Positions 50,810 to 63,700 of a DNA stretch of 64,000 nt are shown one piece after another. The translations under genes and the position numbers were made by a program. The stretch's first letter is position 1; every line of letters begins with the position of its first letter. The stretch comes from Karstenula rhodostoma CBS 690.94. Its lineage: Eukaryota > Ascomycota > Dothideomycetes > Pleosporales > Didymosphaeriaceae. The stretch lies in contig MU001497.1 of NCBI GenBank assembly GCA_010093485.1, forward strand, positions 734,513-798,512, given 5' to 3'. Below the pieces are notes generated by a model that was given only the letters and a program-made list of their open reading frames with translations, did not search any database and was not told where the DNA came from.

Positions 50810-52855
50810 ATGCTCGACACGTTTGAGATCCTGACCACCTCCGGCGTCGTCCTGTGGTCGCGCAGATACTCCCCCGTCGGCCCGCACATCATCAACAGCC
50901 TCATCCGCGATGTCTTCATCGAGGAGCGAGTGCAACCCCAGGCCGACGATGGGGGCTCGAAACCGACATATCGGAAGGAGGGCTACACCCTGAAGTGGAC
51001 CACCGCAAAGGATCTGGGGCTCATCTTTGTGGTATGACGACCCATTGGCGCATACAGCACGGGCGCGGGCGTTGTACAAGTGGACTGATACGGGTGCAGG
51101 CAGTCTACCAGTCGCTGGTGCACATGACATGGATAGACAAGCTCCTTGACGACATCCGCACCCTCTTCGTCGGTCTGTACGGCGAGCAGCTGAAAAGCAA
51201 GCACAGCAGCGTGGTGAACTGTGACAAATTCGCGCCCTACTTCGAGCGCAAGCTACAAGACCTCGAGGGCCAGAGCGACAGCGGATTCTCCGCGACAGGC
51301 ACAAAACTGACCCCTCCCTCCAGCACAGACAACGAAAGCGCAGATGAGTCTGCTCCTGCGATACCCTCCTTGCAAAAACAGCAGAAACCCCTATACGACA
51401 CATCCGCAGATTCCACGCCGGTTCCCACTCCAGATACCTCGCGGCCGAGCACTCCTGCACAAAGCCACCTGCTCGCCGGAAAGGCGGGGCCCGGTGCGAA
51501 GCTGTCGAGAAGAAACAAGAAGAAGTTTGCGGCGTCGACATCCGCGCCCGTGTCATCAGGAGACGAAGCATCAGTGAAGCGGAAGGGCAAGGGTTCGACG
51601 AAGAAGAACAGAGTGTGGGGAGACTTTGGTGCGGAAGAGGAGGACCCGTCCGTGGTGTTGGACTACTCACAATCAGATCTCAGAGACGAGGCATCAGAAG
51701 GCGAGGCCCTGGCAGAAATCGACCCCGAATCATGGGGCAGCAGAACTGGCAAAGGCCAGTTTGTGCTCAAAGACCTTGATATGGAAATGGACCAGATAAT
51801 AGCGGAGCAGAACGCAAAGCAGGCGCCCACATCTGCGGCATCTGGAGGTGGTCTCGTAGGGTCGAGCTTAGGCGCAATAGGGGGACTGTTCCGGAACGTA
51901 GTAGGCGGGAAAACACTCACAGAAGAGGATCTCGCCAAGCCGTTGAAGGGCATGGAGGACCATCTACTCAAGAAGAACGTCGCGCGAGAAGCCGCGGTGC
52001 GGTTATGCGACAGCGTAAAGCGAGACCTCGTTGGTCTTAAAACCAGCTCCTTCACGAGTAAGTACCATTCGGCATGAGACAAGGGAGCATGCATTGATCT
52101 CTACTACAGCTGTGGAGGCTACAATCCGCACCTCTATGGAAAAAGCCCTCACGAAAATCCTCACCCCCACCTCCTCCCTCGACCTTCTCCGCGAAGTCCA
52201 AACCGTCAACGCCGCAGGCCGTCCCTACGTCCTCTCTATTGTCGGCGTCAACGGCGTCGGCAAGTCCACCAACCTCTCCAAAATCGCCTTCTTCCTACTA
52301 CAAAACCACCACCGCGTGCTCATCGCCGCGGCAGACACATTCCGCTCCGGCGCCGTCGAGCAGCTCCGCGTCCACGTGCGGAACCTCCAGGAACTCAGCA
52401 AACGCGAGGGTGGCCAGGTCGATCTCTTCGAAAAGGGGTACGGCAAGGACGCCGCGAACATTGCCGCCGACGCTGTGACCCACGCCGCAAAGACGGACTT
52501 CAACGTCGTCCTCATCGACACTGCAGGCCGACGGCACAACGACCAGCGGCTCATGTCGTCGCTCGAGAAGTTCGGCAAGCTCGCAAAGCCGGACAAGATC
52601 CTCATGGTCGGCGAGGCGCTCGTGGGCTCTGACGCTGTCGCCCAGGCGCGCAACTTCAACCAGAGCTTTGGGCCTGGCAGGGGCCTGGATGGCTTCGTCA
52701 TCAGCAAGTGCGATACTGTGGGCGACATGGTGGGCACGCTGGTCAGCATGGTGCATGCGACGGGGATCCCTGTTGTGTTTTTGGGCGTGGGACAGCACTA
52801 CGCTGATTTGAGGGGCTTGAATGTCGGCAGTGTGTGCAGGCTTTTGATGAGCTAG
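50810..52855 (+). CDS. SRP101: Signal recognition particle receptor alpha subunit
   Basis: Three exons, 50810-51031, 51100-52057 and 52110-52855, give 641 residues. The N-terminal SRX longin-like domain (MLDTFEILTTSGVVLWSRRY, TLKWTTAKDLGLIFV-AVYQSL) binds SRP receptor beta. A long charged linker with Lys-rich RRNKKKF and VKRKGKGSTKKNRVWGDFG follows. The NG domain has the G1 loop VGVNGVGKSTNLSKIA, the insertion-box AADTFRSGAVEQL, DTAGRR and SKCDTVGD (G4), and ends with GLNVGSVCRLLMS. This is the docking GTPase that receives SRP-ribosome complexes at the ER membrane. The last intron splits the N domain from the preceding TSSFT. All junctions keep frame. Confidence 0.97.
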
Positions 52856-54536
52856 GGATATGGATAAGGTTTTGCGAGGAGGAGTTACCTAGGCATGGAG
52901 TGTGTATGTTGGTATGCGTGCGTGGGGCCTCGGCCATGTATTTATCCTTGTATGGAATGATGAACTTGGTATTCCTTTTGAAGCATCCATGTTCTTAAAC
53001 GAACGGATGGTAGGGTTTATCATGACAGCTCCAGAGGAAGAGAGGATGCGTAGATGCTCACATCGGAGACGCTCTACAGCTCAGAACTTATTCCCTGCAC
53101 GGTTTTCTAGATCTACAACCATATCCTTGCCAACTCACCTCTTCTACTTGTTCAGACCCCTGGATAACTCAATTCAAGTTGATCAAGTCCAATCGTACTG
53201 ATTCAAACGTAAACTTCGCAGAACCCAGCGCCTCCTCTACCCGACACCTCCCGTACTTTCCATGCAAGGACTCTTCTGTCCCCATCTGCAACGATGGAGG
53301 CAAAGATTCGAAGCACGCGTGAACGAGCGGTGCACAGCACTCTCCACCCGACAAAAGCTCCACTTCAAGAGGCGCTTAACACCCTCATCAACCGCCGAGA
53401 ACGAAAAAGAAAAACGTGGGTTGCTCTCGTCACGATCCCACCTGCAGAGTCTCCAGCTCCGGCACCGTCGCCATCATCACCCATGTCCAACAAGAAGGTA
53501 TATAAGAGGCCTGCCGGGATGGAAACGAGAAGAAACTCCACGGTCGACGCCACCCACCTACCTACCTTTCCCGCCCCCCAAAGACTTGTTTACCTATACG
53601 CCGCCACACGCTTCATTATACGGTTGTGAGACATACCCACTCAGCAACGACCCGCCGGCGTGGATGCAATGCAGTGAAAGCGCCATCCGGGCTGCATGAT
53701 CTGCATCGCTTTGTCTTGTTCCTACCTGCGGCAAGGTGAGGTGGTGGTATAAAGATGATGTATACGTCGCGGGTGCTGTAGACAACCCACACGTTAGTTG
53801 CGCATGAAGGCACAAACGACGAGACCTCGATGGCTGGAGTGGCCACGCGAGAAAGTAGGGCTCGAGGTGGAACAAAAGGGTGGCGGAGGAAAGGAGAACA
53901 CGATATAACGTTGTAATCCCCGCCTGCAGTATCCGGTGGTTAGCCAGGACGCAACGACATCGCCATGTTCACACAAAGACCTGAAGTACATCGTCAGCAA
54001 ACCGATCAGAAATTTCTCATCCGGACGCAGCAACATCATCCCAGTCACACCATCACGAAAGAAGGGATCGCGTAGATGGACAAAGATCCATATCTACTCA
54101 CAGCTCCACATCCCTCCACTTCACCTCACTATAATAACGTACACCTCCATCCAGTCCAATTCAATCAAAGCAAAAGTTTCCAAATCCTCCAAACCAAGCG
54201 GATAGGATACACATCCCCAACTCCCTCCATCCGACCATCTCGGACAGATGTATGCACCAATCCGCCCCAAAAACAGCTCCGTGGAGCCATGCCAAAAAGA
54301 ACGCCTGACCAACAAAGGAAATTACAGTTCTCAAAAACGTTTGTTGAAGATGGCGTATGATGACCATACACATAGGGCGCGGACGTGAGAAGAGGGAAAG
54401 GGATTCTTCAGCACATGCGAGCGTTGAAGAGAATATACACGGCGAAGGTGTTTCGAATGGAAAGAAGAAACATTTGTATGCCGTCTCTTCCGCAAGTCTG
54501 CAGTGGTTGTCGACTTCATACTTTCGGATTTCAAGG
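52856..54536. other. 1.7-kb convergent intergenic region
   Basis: This lies between the SRP101 and cyclin 3' ends. Two overlapping plus-strand frames (53262-53699; 53294-53629) are Arg/Pro/Ser-rich with no motif. No gene is called; part may be the long cyclin 3' UTR. Confidence 0.4.
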
Positions 54537-56621
54537 CTATAGCACGCCTTCCCACATTCCAGGGCCGTGGCGCTGGAAGGTTTGTGCGACTTCGGTCCCA
54601 CAGCATGTTCGCTTCTTCCCGAACTCTTTCTGATACGGCATCCGACGTTCTGGCACGGTGAGCTTGGGGGACTGCAGCCCTTTAAGTTCGGCGCCAGAAG
54701 AAGGTGAAGAGACGAAAGACTGAGCGACTGAGCGGTCGGCAAGCACAGTCGTCGAACCGTGGATGAAAGAAGTGGACCGGGAACCCTGAAGCAGGTGACG
54801 AACGTTCTGTTGCAAGTCCGTAGATGATCGACCACGCTTCCTGTTCGCCTTGGCGGCGGGCATAGAGATCTCTATGGGACTGTCGACCTTGACTGGTGTA
54901 GCATCGGAATCATCGATGTGGAAGCTATCGAGGTCTGGTGATGACATCGCCTCGCTAGAAGCATATTCGTACTGCTCCTTGCACTTCGACAGCGCAGGAT
55001 ACGGCAGCCTCGCGCTGCGGCACGTCGCCAATCGGGCCAACTTGGCCTGATTCGGCGCCCAGCCAGCAGACGAGACGGACGAAATCGAGGACGCACGTGA
55101 AGAGCGAGAGTTGTCTGTAATCATAGACTCGGGTGATGAAGCGGACGATGTAGTCGAGGGGGCAAGAGAAGGACGTCGGCTGGGGAAGTGGTAGGCCTCC
55201 AATCCGTTCCTGATGCTTGGGGTGTACTGGTCGACGCAGCTGCGCGCCAAAGACGAGCTTTGCGCCTGTGCCATTGCGGAGCACATAGACGGACGCCTCA
55301 CGCCAAATGCCATAGCACCCGCTGCAGGAGTGTTTGAGACAGTTGACTGAGGCGTCAGAGCAGGCGTGGGCAAGGGGCCCAAGCGCGGAAGGCAGGGAGT
55401 AGGGGGCAGAAGGTCAGGCTTCGGCTCGAGGAACCGCGGAACCCTGTAGTGGGATGGAGTAGGCGTGCTCTCCTGTGATCCAGATCGCTCCGACATGGGA
55501 GATCGGACGGGGTACTGAGTAGCGTACGATTGCATCGTTGGCCGCACAGGAGTAATAGGTGACTGGAGAGTGGCATCAACGATATCCAACTCAGGAGTCA
55601 AGCACGGAATGACATGTTTCCACGTGTTGGGTAGGCTACCACCGGGAGATGGAGGCGGGTTCGACGGAGTGTGACGCAGGACGATCTCCTGCCACCTCTC
55701 CCATACGGGATCAGTGATGTGGAGTTTCCAGTTCACAGCTGCGAGGAACGCCATCTCGTTGGTGTTGATCTCGCACACCTTCAGGCCGGAGATCTTACTC
55801 CAGGCACGAGCAGAATAGTTGCGATCCTGCAAGTACTTGGACGCAAGGATGAGAGCGGCGAGGAACATGCGGCGACCACACTGCAGGGCTCGGACGGACG
55901 CAACGTCCTCGAGCTGTTCCATAGTGAAGTCATGCTTCGGCACATGTGCCTTGATGAGGATCAGGTAGTACAACGCAACCTGGAGGGTTGAGTAGCTCGT
56001 CCGGGAACGACGCAGAGTCTCTTGGATGAAGGTGCGCAGAGGAAGAACACCACGTCCGGATGACGACTCGCACCGGCTGGCAGGCACAGATGTTGGCCAG
56101 ATCACCTCAACCATTTGAGTGGCGGAATCTTGGAGGGGAACTGAATCAGCGATGGGACCGAGGGAATTGGAGGCAATATACTAACCGACGAGGCAGTCGA
56201 CGAAGTTGACCTTGCGATCACTTTGGCGGACCAGCTGGGGAGGCTGACGGCCAATGGTTGACGACGACCGGCGAGGATGCTGGCGTTGTTCCGTGGGCAT
56301 GGGAACCTCCGTCCGCAGAGGCGGGAGGTCCCGGTCGCGTGCAGTGTCCCGGCATGGCGCCTGGTACTGAGGAAAGGTGCTGACTCTGCTGATTGGCGCT
56401 AGAGAAGCCAAGGATCCCGAGATGATTGGTCGAGAGCCAGAGCTCCATTCATCTGCTCCCCAGCTGGAAGAGGAGAGCGAGGTGGAGTTGGAAGTCTGAG
56501 ATGCAGCTTCCGAGAAGACCGACGAAGAAGAAGAGGAGGCGGAAGAGGAAAGAGATGGGGCATATGGATGACTTCTTGGAGAAGCATTGCCAAGGTAGGA
56601 GGAAAGGTAAGTGTCGTTCAT
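54537..56621 (-). CDS. PHO85-type (Pcl) cyclin
   Basis: Exon 1 56621-56186 and exon 2 56128-54537 join across G/AT to give 675 residues, restoring VDCLV-DSATQMVEVIWP, the entry of a Pcl-family cyclin box. The box continues with PLRTFIQETLRRSRTSYSTLQVALYYLILIK, CGRRMFLAALILASKYLQDRNYSARAWSKISGL and EINTNEMAFLAAVNWKLHI. This is the cyclin fold that binds the Pho85 kinase in phosphate, glycogen and morphology control. About 130 Ser-rich residues precede it, and a ~380-residue disordered tail rich in SP/TP sites follows. Those sites suggest phosphorylation by the bound kinase. The precise Pcl subgroup cannot be told. The donor GTTAGT is a less common form. Confidence 0.88.
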
Positions 56622-59600
56622 GATGTATGGGAAACGTTAAGAAGCAACACCCTTTACAAGAGGTGTTCAATAAAGACTGAGTGGAGATGACTCAACACTA
56701 GGGTGTCACGTCTCGAAGTGCTGACCTCGCGGTAGACCAGGAGTTGTGTGGCAAAGTGTGGTCGGGTGGTCGTGGGGTGACCGGGGAAGGAACCGATAGA
56801 CGAACCGTAAGGATGGGATCCTACGTCTTAATCGTGTGACTTTCAAAGACTTCAGTACAGTCTTGTGTTCTTCGAGATTCGAAGCACGATGGAGGAGTGT
56901 AGGTACGATTGGCGGGTTTGCGGGTGGTGCTAGTTCGAGCAGCGGTGAGGATGATCGGACGGGCTCCAAGCGCTACCGGAGGGAACTCCAGTAACCGTCA
57001 GCCGCAGAAATCACTAAACAAGATCCTGGGAGGAGACCTGGCCGCAGTACACTTCGAAGGTAAGCTCTGGGATAGCTGTGGCTATCGCGAAAGCTCAAGG
57101 TTCCGAAGGAAAGCGGATAATCTAGCAGGCGAAACCCCCGAAAGCGAAGGTCTTGTTGATGGAAGTGGTAGTGAATTTCTGGGCGACAGTTACTGGAGTA
57201 GTATCGTTTGTGGTAAAGGACATTGCGACAGGTTCGTTCGATGTGTGAAGTGTTCGTGTAGTGACTAGCTCAAGGCGCAGTCACCAGTCGGAGCGCTTCG
57301 TGCGTCGGCGGAAACGGGTGCAAGAGAGGTGCGAGGTGTTATTGGTGAGTTATTAGGGTCGAGTGGTGGCGCATGTGAAGTTGGTAGAGGCGGTCCAAGA
57401 TGGGCGGGATGGTGGTAGAGGTCGAGGTCGAGGGTGGAGTGGAGTGGAGTGGCGGTCGGCAATCGGCGCGCTGGCGAGCGACGAATGCGGAAAGGACGGT
57501 AGAGGGGTGGGTGAGGAGATGCAGGTACGCCTTTGGGATATAAAGGCGGTCGGCGAATGAGTCTGTGTGTTTGGGAGATGAGTCTTCGCAGGCACCAGAG
57601 GTGTGGCAAGGTAGCGGGCGCGGTTTGCCGGCTGCTGGCTGAAGACAAAGGCTAGGCAAACGGGACGGGGAGCGGAGAGCGGCGGAGAGGAGAGGAGAGG
57701 AGAGATGGACTCTTCGCGTGCAGTGTGGATGGGCTGCACACGCTCAGATGAGGCCGTGAGGCTCTTGCGGCGGTATAGAAGGGGCCATCTTGATGCGAGT
57801 ATGGAGGTGAGGACGCCGGCTGGGGGCGAGGGTCTATATCGACACCAGCTGTCCAGGCCGAACGCAGGCGCACGGGCCGCTGGATGCGATGAATCATACG
57901 GTGGCCAAAAGCTGGGACGCTCCAGTGGCAGCGCGCCGAGTTTTCATCACTGATCACGCCCGCGGCGGCGAACAGCAGCCACGCCTGTTTGCTGTTTGCC
58001 GTTTGCCATGGCGAGCCTGCTGCCTGCGTTCGCCCGCGAGGTGCGAGATGCAGCGTCGTGGCTCTTCGCTGCGACGTGCTCACGCAGTCAGTCAGGCTGC
58101 CTGCCTACGCGCGGGCACCGTGACTGTGCTGTGCTGGGCGCTCGCGCATCGGCGGCAGGCTGCAGCGGTGCACTGTGCAGTCAGAGTCGCAAACCGCCTC
58201 CGCTGCGACACTCAACGCTGCCCTGCCCCTCATTCATGCCAGGCCGCGTGCGTGCTCGGCGCGCTCAGCCAGGACCCAAGGGCGCCGGCGAGCCCAACGC
58301 GCCATCTTGTCGCGCCATCGCGGCTGCCCCTCTCCACGCTCTCCTTTTCCCAGTCACGACGCAGGACTCATCACACCCGCTTCATTCAGCTTGTCCCCCG
58401 CCGCGTCGTCCAGCCACCCAGCCACCCAATCGCCCGCCCCCTCTCCTTTATGAATGTGCGCCCTGCCATTGGCCCGCACCATCAAAGGCCCCGAACAAGC
58501 CTATTTTGCCTTCTTTGCTGCTCCACGGCCCCGATGAGGACATTTGCCACCATTTGGCCCGGCTGAGACTGGCTGTGCGCTGCAACGGCTCGTGGGCGCG
58601 GGGATGGAGCATTCATGTGCATGTCCGGCTGAAGCCCAGCGCGAGAGTACCTACTCCGCCGCGGGATGCTGCAAACAGCAGACGGCTGTGGAATGCGCGC
58701 GATGAGCTCCGGCCGTCTTGCTCAGCACGCATGTTGGGGCTGTGGCATTCTGTTGGAGCGAACAATGATGACACGCATTGCTTGGCCCAAAACACAAACA
58801 CACTCTGCTCTGCCCCCTCTGCCACCTCCTGCCTACGTCAAGGCGAGACGAGTTGCCGAAACCGTGTCAGCAGCATCCCTATCTCCGACCGCTCACACGT
58901 CTGCGAAAGATCAATCAGCGACGTGCCCAAAACCTGCTCTCGCGCTTCATCAAAGGCCGCACCAGTGGCCACGGAGTCACCCATGACTGCTCTGCACTTC
59001 CATAATGCGCCCCCCGTGGTTCGTAGCTCGCGCTCCGATGCCTTCCGAGGGGATTCCGCGCCTTGGGCTAGCTCGCCTCCACTTTAGGCAGCTCTAGCCG
59101 GTCAAGCATTGTGTAGGCAGAACACGCCTCCACCGAGTCCACATTGCACACCAAAATCCTGATTGTCGCCAGCGTGACCAGGCAAAGGCTACCTTCGGCC
59201 TCAACTGTAGAGGCACCGAGGTCTGCTGACACCGTGTGGGCTTTGGCCACGTCCACGGCGCGTTCTGTGAGTGACGAGCCGAGACGAGCCGAAACGAGCC
59301 GAAACAGTCAGTCATTCGGTCACGTTGAGAAGGAAACGTTGCTGCTGCCTGGATCCTAGTTGACGCGACGTGTCAACAAAAGATGGCAACAGAATCGAGG
59401 GCGACGTTTGAACGTGCCTGAGGCAACAATACCATCGATCCGCGGCGTGTCGTACATGCAGCCTGCATGATACCCTGCCATCCAAATCACCTCCGAACCA
59501 CCTATGACAAGACGCACGTCGCTCTTCATCTGGTACCAAATACAACATACACTCGCGTGACCCATAGAGACCTCTGTTCAGCTAGATCGCTTCCATAATA

Positions 59601-60493
59601 TCCCACTATAGCGCCGTTTGTCTTTGACAGCAACTCATGCTGCCCTTGTAACACACCTGCATCGACGTTCTACACTTAGCCCGAGCCAGACGAGTCCAGA
59701 GGCGATTGCTTCATATCTAGACCATTGCATGTATTTGAATCATCACATCCGTGGAGTTTCACATCATGGAGATGCTGTAGCACAAGCACCCTCCTGCGAC
59801 GTGTTCCACCATCTATTAAAGGCATTCTTGCGTAGTCGCCTCTGTTGTTGTACGTTTCCATACTCCACATAAGTATCCGAACTGTGGGAGATGGGCCAGA
59901 ACTGCTGATATCATGGTCCACTTTGCTTATGCACCTGGAACTCGCTGGAATTCGGAAGTTCCTCTACGGGATGTTGTATACAGCGCCAACTGAGCCATCA
60001 TCCTTTCGAGTGCTCCGGGGTGCTCACAGTCTCCCGGAAGAAACATGTATGAAAGCGCTGCCTCACGGCAGACCAATGCAGGACCACAGCCCCACATGCA
60101 CTGCGTCTGGGCGCCCTATATACTATACTAGAACTGAACTGCCGCAGACGCGGCTGGCAGCCTTAAAAAAGACGGAATACCTTGACATGGACTAGATTTG
60201 TTGTGCGGCAAGGTTAACGTGGTGAGGTAAAGATCTGAAGAGCGTAGAACTAGAAATGACATTCCAACAGAGTAACAAAAACAACCGAAAGACAACTAAC
60301 GCCCCCGACAGAATGAAGTGTGGGGTGCGGGATGAAGTGATGGTGGGCGGTCTGGCGTACGTTCACGTGCGTAGCGCGTTGCCAAGAAATGACGTAACTG
60401 TTTATTGTACGCGCTTGCTATCCAGCAACTGCGTCTTTAGACGGGGAGAGAGCTTATACTTCTGACCGAGCAAAGCGAGTGAATCTTTCCAAA
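56622..60493. other. 3.9-kb divergent intergenic region
   Basis: This lies between the cyclin and PIP-kinase-like genes. It includes a purine-rich leader (GAGAGGAGAG runs near 57690-57705) and a GC-rich stretch at 57.9-59.1 kb with several long overlapping open frames (up to 363 codons). Those frames lack motifs and occur in several registers, so I treat them as non-coding. A long regulatory region or long 5' leaders are possible. Confidence 0.45.
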
Positions 60494-61686
60494 ATGGGCA
60501 GGCGACAACGCCTCATCAGCAAGTCGATCTTGCGCGCAATCTTTTCCCCGAAGAAAGCATATGGCACAGATGATCGCCCGAGTCTGCTGGCCCGCATTTT
60601 CGCATTCTTCTCCGTCTTCAACCTTACCCTAGCACGATACCGAGCAGCGCTCTTCAAGCGCCTACGGAATGAAATATGGGAGATCGACGAAGAAGAGTAC
60701 AAGGAGTCCTTTCGGTCTTCAAGTCACAACAAGAGGTCGGACCTCGTCGCCGTGGGAGACCTAGGCTATTCGGGCTCGGTATGAGAGCGCTTTTACCATT
60801 CGTCGACTAACTTTAATAACTTTATAAACAGACCTTTTTCACGACACCAAATTCCAAGTTCTTACTCAAGTCACTTCCCCGCCACTTCGAACAATCCTTC
60901 TTCCGCGACCGTCTCCTAGATCCCTATGTCGAGCACATGGAGCTTAACCCGGGCTCTCTGCTCGTCCGCATAACTGACCTTTTATATTCGCCTGCACCAA
61001 CTATTGGTGCTGCGCTGGGTACCGCGCCAGGGCATCATATCGTGATGGAGAACATTCTGTACGGCAAGTCCAACTGCACGAATGACGATCAAGAACAATG
61101 GGAGACATACGACCTGAAGCCGAACGACTACTTCTACCCTGAACGCGATGTAGCGGGCGGCAGACTTGCGTCCGAAAGCGTGAAAGAGCGCTTGATCGAC
61201 GAGTTCCCAGACAAGGTTCGACTGACGATCGACGAGAAGGAGGACCTTGTTGCACAGATAACGAAGGATACGAAGATCTTGCAGGAGAACAATGCTGTTG
61301 ACTACAGCCTGTTTCTTGTCCGGTATCCGGCGTCCACCGCATCCACATATAACGTTCCCGTTCCGCCCGGAAAAGACTCGCCATGGCGCACTGGGCTCAC
61401 CTCAAACGATGGGAAATGGGTGTATCGGGCTATTCTCCTGGACTTTTTCTGGGCAAAAGACGCGGTCCAGGCGATGGCGATGACTGGTCTGGTCAACACA
61501 TTCAACTTTCTGAAATGGGGCAGGGACCACGGACCCATGAGCATCACGACTACGAGTGACGAGTACCGCACAAGATTCTTGCGCATGGTCGATGATATGA
61601 TCGAAGTCAATGACAGCTCAGGACAGCCAGCAGGTCAGCTGCGGAGCCAGCCTCCAAGCACAGGAGACCTTATCGGCGAGGTCTAA
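60494..61686 (+). CDS. Phosphatidylinositol phosphate kinase-like protein (PIPK fold)
   Basis: Exons 60494-60778 and 60832-61686 join in phase 0 to 379 residues. The first ~70 residues are basic. The PIPK N-lobe has LGYSGS-TFFTTPNSKFLLKSLPRHFEQSFFRDRLLDPYVEHM (putative ATP-binding Lys in FLLKSL) and NPGSLLVRITDLLYS. The C-lobe has HHIVMENILYG, WETYDLKPNDYFYPERD (aligned with the DLKGS element of classical PIP5K but with Pro-Asn), NAVDYSLFLVRYP (catalytic-region DYSL) and ILLDFFWAKDAVQAMA. The Gly-Ser substrate motif is missing. It is a divergent paralogue of the family, possibly with altered lipid specificity or no kinase activity. No other domain is attached. Confidence 0.8.
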
Positions 61687-61868
61687 CCGGGGTTCTTCTT
61701 ACGTTTCTTATTTCTCGAGGGCTTTAGTAATGGGCGAGGAGTCAAACTTTGATATCTCCACGCAAGGATACCCAATATCAGTTTACCTTCAAGTTAGCAT
61801 CTTACTTTCAACTTAACTGATGATCATATCAGCGTGTGATTTCAGGCTTCCGGTAAACACTTACAAGG

Positions 61869-61983
61869 CCGCCTTAGCCGCTTTTTTGGTCCCCCTTTGT
61901 TCGTGCATTAGCAAAGCACAACGCGCCTTTTTGTCCCCCCTACTTCATTGAGTCACCCTACCTCATAGTGAATCTCTACAATA
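61869..61983 (-). repeat. Dispersed short repeat, copy C
   Basis: This is a minus-strand copy of the ~110-bp element of copies A and B, with the same internal hairpin and direct GGGGGAC motifs. TACAAGG flanks it on both sides (61862-61868 and 61984-61990), a likely 7-bp target-site duplication. It is nearly identical to copy B over the first 40 bp. Confidence 0.85.
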
Positions 61984-62294
61984 TACAAGGTGTTATAGCG
62001 TCGATTGCTCAGTGATCAGTGCTGACGGCAATGGCTCGTATGCGCGGCCTTGTAGACATTGTGAGAGTGGACGCGGACGTCAACAACGTCCAGTTGAATG
62101 CTGAATCAGCAACGACAGTCCTCTGTGGCACCCCAGAGCAAAACGCCATTGTAAACGATGCCATTTTATCTCTGTTTATTAGGGTCTTTGTGTCGTTGCA
62201 TGTATGACGCGTTGATAGTTGTGTGTGCTAATTTCGAATCGCATTGGACTTACCCTACCCAGATCTGAAGCACGACGACACTGGAGAAGTTCTA

Positions 62295-62468
62295 CCGTAT
62301 GTATCTGCCCTTAAGCTAAACTTCTAGCCAAATTAAGCAAGCAGCAGATTGGTAGACATATAATTTAGCTAATTAGAACTTAGAAATTTGTTAAGAAAAG
62401 ATAATACTAATTGTCTCACTGCCCACCCGATTAGGCTACAAGTTCAGCTTAAGGGCAAATACATACGG
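62295..62468. mobile_element. 174-bp MITE, Tc1/mariner type
   Basis: The ends are inverted repeats: CCGTATGTATCTGCCCTTAA at the left and its inverse at the right, 22 of 23 bp identical and still similar for about 40 bp. TA flanks each end (62293-62294 and 62469-62470), the target duplication of the Tc1/mariner superfamily. The interior is short, AT-rich and non-coding. It would need a transposase supplied elsewhere. Confidence 0.9.
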
Positions 62469-63700
62469 TAGACCCTTCATCATCCACTTTACTATCTTCT
62501 ACACTCGTAACGAACACTTTGGCTGCACTGCGGATCAATCAAGCCACCAGTGATCTGATCTGTGCTGCGCCATTACACTTAGCGAGAAGTGCCCGAGTAT
62601 GGCTCAGGCCCTCTGCATGTGCATCCCACTCTCGTAGAATACTGATTTTCCGGGACTATGCACGTATACTTGCTGTCGGAGATGTCATGGCACTTTGTAT
62701 ACAATTGCCAATGGGATGTTGCCAAAGGTCGCCGTTGGGCATCGGAAGAAGATGTCAGAAGGACAGAGAGCAGTAAGGGCATGTCGTCATCAGACATGGC
62801 GGCGTGATCAAGTGTGGCTTGGGCGAGCAACGTGAAGCTGAAGTGGGGACTCACGATGATGCGGCCCGGTGATGACCCCAGCCGTGCACAAGGGTAAAGG
62901 CCGGGCCTTGTGGCGGCCAAGCCGGACTGGGCCCCCAATCGACGTCGAAATTGACGATGATGCAGAGGGAAATTGGAATGTTGGCTGTTGCACAACAACC
63001 AGCATGGAAGTGTAGACGTGCTACAGGAACACTGCAAGTTGACTTGAAACTCGAGTCTAGCATACCAGACACCGTTGCATCCCTGTCTGAGACAGTGATG
63101 AAGAGGGGGAAGACTCGGCGCCCGACGAGGGGTGCTTTTTTGTGCCTACGTGTCGATTGGCGATCTGCACGGCGTTCTTCTGACTGCTGAGGCTCTTTGC
63201 CAGAGGCCTAGGCCGTGCGGCAGAGCGGTGAGTACACAGTACCTAGAGTTAACGCCCAGCCTCTCTTCCCGAGGCCAATGGAGTCGCAGCGCTATCCGGT
63301 AGGAGTAAGGGTCTCACGAATGGCAACGATCGAGTGACGTCAGATCGCACCTCGGTACACCTCACATGGGCAACGCAGCGCAACTGCCACAAAAATCGCC
63401 CCTTCTTTAAAACGCACTGCGCGCTGTCTGCTGGGCCGCCAAAGACTGACTCGCCGTCGCCGTCGAAGCTTCCGTCATTCAAGAATCCTCACTATTTATC
63501 GACTCTACACGCCATCTGTACCCCATCGCCATTCTCCAGGACCCAAAGGTCGCGCTCGACTACCATCGCGCTATCCCCGTTTCGGCTGCTCGCGGCTTCA
63601 GCAGACTGTCCTCCTCCAATCAGCCCCGCACTCATACGTCAGTCAGCAGCCCGCGCCTCTGCGCAGCCAGCTTTTGTAGCCTGCAGGCAGCCCGCCCAAC

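Larger units (their letters stand above)
61687..63700. other. 2-kb intergenic region with two repeats
   Basis: Dispersed repeat copy C and a Tc1/mariner-type MITE lie here. No gene is called apart from the one starting at 63701. Confidence 0.5.

Noticed and set aside
53262..53699. Two overlapping plus-strand frames between SRP101 and the cyclin
   Set aside because: Mutually overlapping, Arg/Pro-rich, no motifs, in a convergent intergenic region.
57889..59087. Long overlapping plus-strand open frames (225 and 363 codons)
   Set aside because: GC-rich sequence open in several frames, with no motifs or splice signals and odd Cys/Ala/Arg composition; probably intergenic.
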